Source: DATKLL01 sp035542475 (GTDB lineage: Bacteria; Desulfobacterota; Syntrophia; Syntrophales; UBA2185). Taken from it: 16,146 nucleotides of DNA. The notes under the pieces are model-generated. The model ran no database searches. It had not been told where the DNA came from and saw only the letters and a program-made list of their open reading frames with translations. The stretch spans positions 1 through 16,146 of the forward strand of contig DATKLL010000205.1 in assembly GCA_035542475.1 (NCBI GenBank). The letters run 5' to 3'. Made by a program: the position numbers and the translations under genes. Shown here piece after piece: positions 1-6,017 of this stretch; within the stretch, counting starts at the first letter, position 1; every line of letters begins with the position of its first letter.

Positions 1-447
1 GACCATACAAAAAAAAGAAAAACAACCTTTTTCGACGATGACATCGTTGTCCACACACCAATGGCAGAGCCCTTTTGCAATAACCTCATAGAATTGTGTT
101 CAACATCTGCAGGAAAAATGCAAATACCCTTTCATAAAAATAAAACTGTGATTACAATCGAAGGACCTAGATTTTCCACAAAGGCTGAAAGTCATATGTT
201 TAGAAGTTGGAACGCCGATGTCATCAATATGAGCACTGTACCGGAGGTCAATCTCGCGAGGGAAAAGAAAATTCATTACGCATCAATTGCCATGTCTACG
301 GACTACGACTGTTGGAGAGAGGGAGAGGAATCGGTTACATGGGAGATAATAATGAAGACCATGAAAAAAAATGCCGACAACGTTGTAAGGTTATTCTTGG
401 ACATAATACCAAAAATCAGGGATTATAACGACGTCTGCATAAAATAA
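1..447 (+). CDS. mtnP: S-methyl-5'-thioadenosine phosphorylase, 3' part
   Basis: This is the C-terminal part of an MTA phosphorylase (PNP/MTAP family), which splits 5'-methylthioadenosine with phosphate into adenine and 5-methylthioribose-1-phosphate in the cytoplasm. The reading frame is open from base 1, and the first codons (DHTKKRKTTFFDD) already match the family, so the gene starts left of the window; the ATG at 61 is internal (MAEPFC). Visible family blocks are MAEPFC, the purine/sugar-site stretch IEGPRFSTKAES, INMSTVPE, and STDYDCW. The two Asp residues in STDYDCW are typical of MTA phosphorylases; purine nucleoside phosphorylases for 6-oxopurines have Asn there. Roughly the first 130 residues are missing. 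apt follows after 19 bp on the same strand, so the adenine released here can be used by the next gene's product. Stop codon TAA at 445-447. Confidence 0.93.
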   Translation, partial: DHTKKRKTTFFDDDIVVHTPMAEPFCNNLIELCSTSAGKMQIPFHKNKTVITIEGPRFSTKAESHMFRSWNADVINMSTVPEVNLAREKKIHYASIAMSTDYDCWREGEESVTWEIIMKTMKKNADNVVRLFLDIIPKIRDYNDVCIK

Positions 448-466
448 ATTAAAAGGAGCAGCTCTG

Positions 467-1000
467 ATGCCGATAAAATCAAGAATCAGGACTATAGAAA
501 ATCATCCTAAAAAAGGAATCATGTTCCGCGATATTACCACCCTAATTAAAGACCCCGTGGGATTCAGGCTGGTCATTGATAATTTTACACAGAGGTATAT
601 AAAGGGTGATATAAATTTTGATCTCATAGCCGGCATTGAGGCACGAGGCTTTATAATTGGCGGGGCCTTATCCTATACGCTGGGAAAGGGGTTCGTCCCC
701 ATCAGAAAACTGGGCAAGCTGCCGGCAGAAGTAGTAAGACATGAATATGAGCTTGAGTACGGCACAGACACAGTTGAGGTACATAGAGATGCAATAATAA
801 AAGGGTCAAAAATCTTACTGGTCGATGATCTGCTTGCCACAGGCGGTACAGCCCTTGCCACTGCCGCACTTATTGAAAAGCTTGGCGGCACCGTTGCCGA
901 GATGGCATTTATCGTTAACCTCCCGGATGTGGGCGGGTATATGAAGTTAAGAAACAAGGGATATAATGTCTTTTTCTTGACGGAATTTGAAGGAGACTAA
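467..1000 (+). CDS. apt: Adenine phosphoribosyltransferase
   Basis: This cytoplasmic enzyme converts adenine plus PRPP to AMP and pyrophosphate. The 177-residue length is normal for the family. The PRPP-binding loop is VDDLLATGGTA (about residues 119-129), with two acidic residues followed by the Thr-Gly-Gly turn. The flexible catalytic loop carries RKLGKLP (80-86), and the N-terminal FRDITTLIKDP (20-30) and GIEARGF (56-62) blocks are diagnostic of Apt rather than Hpt or Xpt. The start ATG has a good Shine-Dalgarno (AAGGAG at 453-458, 8-nt spacer). It lies 19 bp after the MTA phosphorylase gene and is probably co-transcribed with it, forming an MTA-to-AMP salvage pair. The purine permease gene converges on it, with only 38 bp between the two stop codons. 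Confidence 0.96.
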   Translation: MPIKSRIRTIENHPKKGIMFRDITTLIKDPVGFRLVIDNFTQRYIKGDINFDLIAGIEARGFIIGGALSYTLGKGFVPIRKLGKLPAEVVRHEYELEYGTDTVEVHRDAIIKGSKILLVDDLLATGGTALATAALIEKLGGTVAEMAFIVNLPDVGGYMKLRNKGYNVFFLTEFEGD

Positions 1001-1038
1001 AAAATCGACATGGACTGCCCTTTTTATCCTGTTCTGTC

Positions 1039-2340
1039 TTAATAAGGATAAAAGATAAAAAAGAGGACGGATAATCCCGCCAAAAGCCACAACCCTGATG
1101 AAATTTCTTTAAAACCACCGGAGAGGACCTTTACTAAAGGATAAACAACAAAACCGGCGGTCATACCGATTCCTATATTATAAGTAAAACTCATCATGAT
1201 AATAATACAGAATATGGGAACGACTTCGGTCAGGTCATCAAAGTTCACTTTTGCAATCGGAGACAGCATGAGCATGCCGACAATAATCAAGGCCGGACCA
1301 TACGCGCAAGGAGGTATGACTGTGAAAAACGGTGCAAAAAAAAGTGCGCTGAGAAACAGAAATGCGGTAACAACGGCTGTTAATCCTGACCTTCCGCCTG
1401 CTTCAATGCCGGTAGCGGACTCAATATAAGCCCCTGCCGTCGACGTGCCCAGAAGCGCAGCAAGAACTGTAGCCAGTGCATCGCACAGCATCGGCTTTTC
1501 GATCTCCGGCAAATTTCCTTTTTCGTCTAACAGATTTGCCCTATAAGACAAGCCGATCAGTGTGCCCATGGTGTCCACGAAATCCATTACGAATATTGTC
1601 AGGATAACAGCGAAAAATCCCCAAGTAAGAGCACCCAGTATATCCAGTTTCAAAAAGATGGGAAGGATAGAAGGGGGCAAGCTGACCCATGTGTCAGGCA
1701 ATGCAACTATTTGCAGGGGAAAAGATAAAAAAGTTACGGCAATAATTCCTATAAGAATCGCTCCCCTTATTTTTCTGATCATCAAAAAGCTGATGAGGAG
1801 AAATCCGAATATGGACAGTATGACTTTAATGTCCTTAAGATTGCCGACGTGGACAGGAGCGCCCGGTACACCTAGGGTTGCAATCCCGGTCTCATTCAAG
1901 CCGATGAAAGTTAGAAACAAACCGATCCCCACTATAAACCCGATTTTAAGTCCTTCGGGTATGGCGTTTGCCAGCCAGCTTCGTATATTCATAACCGTTA
2001 TGATCGTGAAAAGGAGCCCGCCTATAAATATGGCACCCATCGCTGTCTGCCAGCTGTAACCCAGGACTTTTACGACTGTAAAAGCAATAAAAGCATTTTC
2101 ACCCATGTAAGGAGCAATGGCAAAGGGCCTTTTCGCGTAAACACCCATTGTCAGGGTTCCGAAAAATGCCGTTAATATAGTAGCAACCATCGAGGGGCCG
2201 AAAGGTATTCCTGCGGCTTCGAGTATTTTTGGATTAACAATTATGATGTAAGCCATCGTAACAAAAGTTGTGACACCGGCAAGAATCTCCTGTTTTATAT
2301 TTGTTCCAAGTTCATCCAGTTGGAAAAATTCTTTCAGCAT
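1039..2340 (-). CDS. AzgA-type NCS2 purine permease
   Basis: This is an inner-membrane nucleobase transporter of the NCS2 family, AzgA (adenine/guanine/hypoxanthine) branch, probably a proton symporter. The 433-residue product is hydrophobic almost throughout, consistent with the 12-14 membrane segments of the family. Recognisable blocks are ILAGVTTFVTMAYIIIVNP near the N-terminus, an APYMGENAF motif where E. coli AzgA-like proteins have a similar APGMGLNA block, DFVDTMGTLIG, and TSTAGAYIESATGIEAGGR, which contains the substrate-site Glu. The start was set at the ATG of MLKEFFQ (2340) because AAGGGGG (2347-2353 on this strand's complement) sits 6 nt upstream; an in-frame TTG at 2370 would add ten residues but has a weaker site. 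The gene converges with apt, so salvage and uptake genes are side by side but separately transcribed. Exact substrate is not readable from sequence. Confidence 0.9.
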   Translation of the reverse strand: MLKEFFQLDELGTNIKQEILAGVTTFVTMAYIIIVNPKILEAAGIPFGPSMVATILTAFFGTLTMGVYAKRPFAIAPYMGENAFIAFTVVKVLGYSWQTAMGAIFIGGLLFTIITVMNIRSWLANAIPEGLKIGFIVGIGLFLTFIGLNETGIATLGVPGAPVHVGNLKDIKVILSIFGFLLISFLMIRKIRGAILIGIIAVTFLSFPLQIVALPDTWVSLPPSILPIFLKLDILGALTWGFFAVILTIFVMDFVDTMGTLIGLSYRANLLDEKGNLPEIEKPMLCDALATVLAALLGTSTAGAYIESATGIEAGGRSGLTAVVTAFLFLSALFFAPFFTVIPPCAYGPALIIVGMLMLSPIAKVNFDDLTEVVPIFCIIIMMSFTYNIGIGMTAGFVVYPLVKVLSGGFKEISSGLWLLAGLSVLFFIFYPY

Positions 2341-2457
2341 GTCCAGCCCCCTTAATGTGATGTTTGGCAATATAAAACCCTTTGGGGGAAAATTAAAGAA
2401 AAAATTGCGTTAAAATAATGCAGCCTGTCGGGGATAATTAATCTTGAGGCCCTGTGA

Positions 2458-2519
2458 TTTGATTCCATATATTGGATGCAACATGTCTAGCTACTTTTAA
2501 TGCATTCCTTTGAATCAAA
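2458..2519 (-). promoter_or_regulatory. Nested inverted repeat upstream of the purine permease
   Basis: Between the tRNA terminator and the permease start lies a two-layer inverted repeat. The outer arms are TTTGATTC (2458-2465) and GAATCAAA (2512-2519), a perfect 8-bp match. The inner arms are GGATGCA (2474-2480) and TGCATTCC (2501-2508), matching apart from one bulged base. Read on the minus strand it would fold as a long hairpin with an asymmetric internal loop, 118 nt before the permease ATG. It could be an RNA leader element or an operator. It does not show the conserved core of the classical purine riboswitch. Function is inferred from position only. Confidence 0.3.
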
Positions 2520-2530
2520 CCAACAGCCGT

Positions 2531-2568
2531 AAAATAAAAAAGGCTTATGTTTAGCGGGACCATAAGCC
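2531..2568 (-). terminator. Rho-independent terminator of tRNA-Leu
   Basis: On the minus strand, 8-bp arms GGCTTATG (2568-2561) and CATAAGCC (2549-2542) enclose an 11-nt loop and are followed directly by TTTTTTATTTT (2541-2531). The hairpin begins 12 nt after the tRNA CCA end, so it is well placed to end the tRNA transcript and to separate it from the permease gene that follows on the same strand. Confidence 0.85.
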
Positions 2569-2579
2569 GTTAATATTAT

Positions 2580-2667
2580 TGGTGCCTAGGGCCGGAGTTG
2601 AACCGGCACGATACTAAGTATCGAGGGATTTTAAGTCCCTTGCGTCTACCAATTCCGCCACCCAGGC
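2580..2667 (-). tRNA. tRNA-Leu (anticodon UAA)
   Basis: The minus strand reads as an 88-nt class II tRNA with encoded CCA. The acceptor stem is GCCTGGG (5') paired with CCTAGGC (3'), with one G-U pair, followed by discriminator A and CCA. The D-arm segment is GGCGGAATTGGTAGACGC, the anticodon stem-loop is GGGACTTAAAATCCC with anticodon TAA, a long variable arm follows (CGATACTTAGTATCG region), and the T-arm contains GGTTCAACTCC. The long variable arm and anticodon together identify leucine (UUA/UUG codons). No duplicated 3' end of the tRNA was found in the window, so there is no sign that it served as an integration site here. Confidence 0.97.
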
Positions 2668-3081
2668 ACAAAATTAAAATGGGGTTAAAAAACCCCCGTC
2701 TTTGGGAGTTGTTCAAAAATGCTTAGATGCAAGGCGCTCATGGTTCGACAAGCTCACCATGACATATGTGGCTTCACTGAGCCTGCCCTGAGCTTGCCGA
2801 AGGGTTGAGCGGTTCGGTTTGCAGAGCAACGCAGCAAATGAGCATTTTGTAAAGCCTTCGACTTTTTCCTGTAAAGAATACGTTTTTTATGATTGCACCT
2901 CCCTCGCGGGAATGCGCCCCCGGTCAACAGCACTAAAATTTTCTTATTATTTTTAAAAATAGGTGTCAAGATTTTAATTGGATGATATAAGATACAGGAT
3001 TACTTATAAAAGCCGAGGTGCTGGCAGTTGACGGAGAAGATATCAATAATGTCAGTGAAAAGGAAGAAATAAAGATTTGTT
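2668..3081. other. 414-bp spacer without a supported gene
   Basis: This stretch between tRNA-Leu and the deaminase gene has no convincing coding sequence. It holds a short hairpin GGGGTT/AACCCC (2681-2696), the palindromic mosaic repeat at 2716-2848, an AT-rich tract around 2935-2990, and a 34-codon open frame (2991-3095) that lacks an ATG and runs into the deaminase start. A 71-codon minus-strand open frame here is mostly a translation of the repeat. I see no clear -35/-10 pair for the deaminase gene, although the AT-rich tract is a reasonable place for its promoter. Confidence 0.6.
2716..2848. repeat. REP/MITE-like palindromic mosaic repeat
   Basis: The element is bounded by perfect 8-bp inverted arms AAAATGCT (2716-2723) and AGCATTTT (2841-2848). 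Inside are a hairpin TCATGGT/ACCATGA (2738-2744, 2756-2762, 11-nt loop), a second inverted pair TTCGACAAGCTC/GAGCTTGCCGAA (2744-2755, 2790-2801, one mismatch), and an 11-bp tandem duplication CTGAGCCTGCC/CTGAGCTTGCC (2777-2798, one mismatch). The core GACAAGCTC...GAGCTTGCCGAAGG resembles a dispersed intergenic repeat that, from memory, recurs in many deltaproteobacterial and uncultured-lineage genomes. No transposase is present; if mobile, it would be non-autonomous. Confidence 0.6.
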
Positions 3082-4434
3082 ATGGAAAGTCATAAAGAAA
3101 ATAGTGGCCTCGATATCTTAATAGAAGGCGGCACACTTCTGACCATGTCTGATTCGATGGATATTATTTACAACCCTATAATCGGAATCAAAGATGGAAG
3201 GATCGAGTTTGTCACAGTTAAAGATATTCACCGTACGAGTTCATACAGCGCAAAAGAAGTCCTGGATGCTGCCGGTTCTGTAATCATGCCCGGATTAATC
3301 AATACCCACACACATCTTCCCATGGTATGTTTCCGGGGGCTTGCCGACGATCTCCCCCTCATGGAATGGCTGAACAACCACATCTTCCCGGCGGAGGCGC
3401 GATTTGTGAATCGTGATATGGTTTACGCCGGCTCCATGCTTGCCATCGCGGAGATGATTCTTTCCGGCACCACGACATTTTGCGACGCCTATTTTTATGA
3501 AAGCAGCGTAGCCGGCGCGGCGGTAGATTCCCGTATGCGAGCTGTTGTCTCTCAGGGATTCATCGATCTTCCCAAGCATAATGACCCATCGAAGATATCC
3601 GACATAGCAGAACGATTCATCAACAAATGGCATGGAAAATCCCCTCTTATAACCCCTTCCCTTGCCTGCCATTCACCATACGCGTGTGCGCCCGAAACAC
3701 TTATACGAATAAAGGATGTCGCGAGAAAGGCAGCTGTGCCATACAATATACACGTATCGGAAACGAAAGAAGAGGTTGCAATCATCAAAGAGCGTTTTGG
3801 GAAGAGGCCGGTGCAGTATCTTAGAGACCTCAACCTCCTTGATGACCTGACATTGGCAGTCCACTGCAACTGGCTCGACGAAGACGAAATGGAAATACTG
3901 CGTGCCTTCGACGTGAAGGTATCTCACAATCCTGAGAGCAATATGAAGCTGGCAGCAGGATGCGCGCCTGTCCCCGATATGATTAAAAAAGGAATTACTG
4001 TGGGCCTCGGCACTGATGGATGCGCAAGCAATAATGATATGGACATGTTCAGGGAAATGGACACCGCAGCCAAGGTACATAAGGTCATCCGTTTGGATCC
4101 TACAGTGATGGACGCGAAAACGGTTCTAAGAATGGCAACAATAGGCGGGGCGAAGGTCCTCGGTCTGGAAGATAAGATAGGCTCCGTTGAGCCAGGCAAG
4201 TTGGCCGATATCATAATAATTGATATGAAAAAGCCGCATCTCGTACCCTTATATAACTACTATTCTCAACTTGTATATGCAGCGTCCGGCTCAGACGTCA
4301 AAACGAGCATTATCGGAGGTAAAATTGTGATGAATGAAAGGAAACTCTTGCATGTTGATCTGCCTTCGATTATTCATGAGGTCAGAAGGATTGCTCAAGC
4401 AATTGGTGATAATTATACTATCTCAGGAGGTTAG
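3082..4434 (+). CDS. mtaD: 5-methylthioadenosine/S-adenosylhomocysteine deaminase
   Basis: This is a cytoplasmic amidohydrolase of the TRZ/ATZ-MtaD group that hydrolytically deaminates MTA and/or SAH to the inosyl forms, with adenosine as a possible substrate. The 450-residue protein has the usual split beta-sandwich (residues 11-70 and about 375-425) around a TIM barrel. Metal and catalytic residues are visible: NTHTH (H76, H78), IHVSETKEE (H224, E227), HCNWLDE (H261), SHNPESNMKLAAG (281-293) and GTDGCASNND (D312). An in-frame stop at 3070-3072 leaves ATG 3082 as the first usable start; its Shine-Dalgarno (GGAAG, 3062-3066) is weak and distant. The next gene begins 3 bp after the stop, and that gene's AGGAGG lies just ahead of this stop, so the two are co-transcribed. 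Related cytosine or guanine deaminases are less likely given the SHNPESNMKLAAG block. Substrate preference is inferred. Confidence 0.88.
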   Translation: MESHKENSGLDILIEGGTLLTMSDSMDIIYNPIIGIKDGRIEFVTVKDIHRTSSYSAKEVLDAAGSVIMPGLINTHTHLPMVCFRGLADDLPLMEWLNNHIFPAEARFVNRDMVYAGSMLAIAEMILSGTTTFCDAYFYESSVAGAAVDSRMRAVVSQGFIDLPKHNDPSKISDIAERFINKWHGKSPLITPSLACHSPYACAPETLIRIKDVARKAAVPYNIHVSETKEEVAIIKERFGKRPVQYLRDLNLLDDLTLAVHCNWLDEDEMEILRAFDVKVSHNPESNMKLAAGCAPVPDMIKKGITVGLGTDGCASNNDMDMFREMDTAAKVHKVIRLDPTVMDAKTVLRMATIGGAKVLGLEDKIGSVEPGKLADIIIIDMKKPHLVPLYNYYSQLVYAASGSDVKTSIIGGKIVMNERKLLHVDLPSIIHEVRRIAQAIGDNYTISGG

Positions 4435-4437
4435 CAA

Positions 4438-6006
4438 ATGCCAGGTGTGAATATCTCTGTAAAGAAATGGATATCAGCAATTGTTCTTAGTATTTTCCTC
4501 CATCCGTCATATTTATGGTCAGCACCCCGTGAGGTTACATTCTTTCCTGATTCCGCACAGGTTCTCGAATCTACAAAAGTAAAGGTTCAGGCTGAAAGCA
4601 AAGACTCACGGAAAGCTTTCCTGATCCTGCCCGGTCAGGCCGACCCTGACTCTCTTGTGCTCCGTTTATCGAAAGATACAAAAACAAAAATTGAAGACAT
4701 CGCTTGGCGCCAGATTGTCCGGCAGGATGATGAAAAAATTACAGACATTCGAAAACAACTCGATAAGCTTAAAGATGAAAGGAAACGTCTTCAGTCTACA
4801 ATTCGCGCCCTCGACACGCAGATTCAATTCTGGCAGTTGCAGACCAAAGCAAAGGTAAAGACTATCGCTGATGCCCATAACATGTCTGCTGCCATAGGCA
4901 AAAATATCCAGAAATCTTATCAGGACAAACTGTCAAAGGAATCTGATCTTGAAAAGCTGGACAAGCAGATTAAAGAAAAACAGGAAGCCCTCGACAGCGC
5001 AGCCGGAAAGAAAGAAACCGCGTGGGAGGTTGCACTTCTTTTATCCGGTATACGCAACTCCGAAGAAACGCTTCAGTACACTTACTCTCTAGCCGGTTGC
5101 GGCTGGCAGCCTCTGTATCGTCTTGAGGCAAATGCTCGAGATAAACAGATAACATTTACATGGGAAGCAGAAATCTGGCAGAGTTCCGGTCAGGATTGGA
5201 ATAACGTGAGTACAAATTTAGCCACTCTTAAACCGCCAAAATTCATTGCACCAGCCGATTTGCCGCCATGGATCATCAAGCCGCGCCAGGTCTTTCGCAG
5301 TAAGTCCAAAAAAAGAGCCTTAAAAGCTGATACGGCCGAAGTCCAGGAAGAAGCTCCAGCCGCGGCTGAAGCCCCTTCTCCCGAACCCCGGCAGATCAGA
5401 CAAAGCACATATTCAATCTGGCAGGTAGGAAGGAAGAACATCCCCGCCGGATTGAAACAGAAGGTAAAAATACAGGATGAGATATGGCCGTCAGAGTTCA
5501 TTTACCTGGCAAGGCCGAGCCAGACGAGCCAGGTATTTGTCAGAGGTTCGGTTAAATTTTCTGAACCAAAGGAAATTCCCTCCGGTAACAGTTTATTTGT
5601 CGTCGATGGGGCAATTTTAGGAAAACGGGATTTTATGCTTGCCGGACAGGAGGCAACCATATTTTTCGGCATTGATTCCCTCGTTACCGCAAACGAGCAG
5701 CTATTATCCAAGAAAGCAGGTGAAAAGGCCTTTTTACAGAATAAGCAGACATACACCTGGGACTGGCGAATTGATATACAGAATTCCAGACCAACACCGA
5801 TTAAGATAGTTGTTGAAGAACCTAATCCGGAGATTAGGGATGAAAGAATTTCCTTGTCCTTAACAAATGAACCCGAGCCCGCGGAAAAAACCACATCCTC
5901 ATTGTCATGGAGCATTGACGTACCGGCAGGACAAAAAAAGTCTATTTTGACATCCGTAAGAATCGAGGCTCCGAAAAACATGGTCCTTGATCTTGGATGG
6001 AGATAA
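4438..6006 (+). CDS. DUF4139-family coiled-coil protein, exported
   Basis: The 522-residue protein belongs to the DUF4140/DUF4139 family (annotated in some genomes as mucoidy inhibitor MuiA-like), whose biochemical role is not established. An N-terminal signal sequence is visible: positive KK at 9-10, a hydrophobic stretch ISAIVLSIFL, and a likely cleavage near LWSA (about residue 29), so it should be periplasmic or outer-envelope. Residues 31-95 form the DUF4140-like part (FFPDSAQVLESTKV). Residues about 98-192 are a charged heptad-like coiled coil. From about 210 onward is DUF4139, beginning YSLAGCGWQPLYRLEA and including WNNVSTNLATLKPP. An Ala/Glu/Pro-rich linker (about 297-318) interrupts it. 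The start has AGGAGG at 4425-4430, overlapping the end of the deaminase gene, which suggests translational coupling. Its stop abuts the branching enzyme gene. Confidence 0.85.
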   Translation: MPGVNISVKKWISAIVLSIFLHPSYLWSAPREVTFFPDSAQVLESTKVKVQAESKDSRKAFLILPGQADPDSLVLRLSKDTKTKIEDIAWRQIVRQDDEKITDIRKQLDKLKDERKRLQSTIRALDTQIQFWQLQTKAKVKTIADAHNMSAAIGKNIQKSYQDKLSKESDLEKLDKQIKEKQEALDSAAGKKETAWEVALLLSGIRNSEETLQYTYSLAGCGWQPLYRLEANARDKQITFTWEAEIWQSSGQDWNNVSTNLATLKPPKFIAPADLPPWIIKPRQVFRSKSKKRALKADTAEVQEEAPAAAEAPSPEPRQIRQSTYSIWQVGRKNIPAGLKQKVKIQDEIWPSEFIYLARPSQTSQVFVRGSVKFSEPKEIPSGNSLFVVDGAILGKRDFMLAGQEATIFFGIDSLVTANEQLLSKKAGEKAFLQNKQTYTWDWRIDIQNSRPTPIKIVVEEPNPEIRDERISLSLTNEPEPAEKTTSSLSWSIDVPAGQKKSILTSVRIEAPKNMVLDLGWR

Positions 6007-6017
6007 TGAGGGCCCAG

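Noticed and set aside
1022..1053. 9-bp AT-rich inverted repeat TTTTATCCT/AGGATAAAA between apt and the permease gene as a bidirectional terminator
   Set aside because: The stem is AT-rich with a 14-nt loop, and neither strand has a T tract after the stem, so it is only a weak possibility.
1562..2059. 165-codon plus-strand open frame
   Set aside because: It lies wholly antisense to the well-supported purine permease and its translation shows no family features.
2371..2530. Classical purine riboswitch upstream of the permease
   Set aside because: The conserved core and paired loops of that riboswitch were not found on the minus strand; only the unrelated nested inverted repeat is present.
2681..2696. 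GGGGTT/AACCCC hairpin just upstream of tRNA-Leu as a terminator
   Set aside because: The stem is only 6 bp and no gene was found ending before it on the minus strand; on the plus strand there is no T tract.
2754..2969. 71-codon minus-strand open frame in the spacer
   Set aside because: Its second half is a translation of the palindromic repeat, a common source of spurious short proteins, and no ribosome site or family resemblance is visible.
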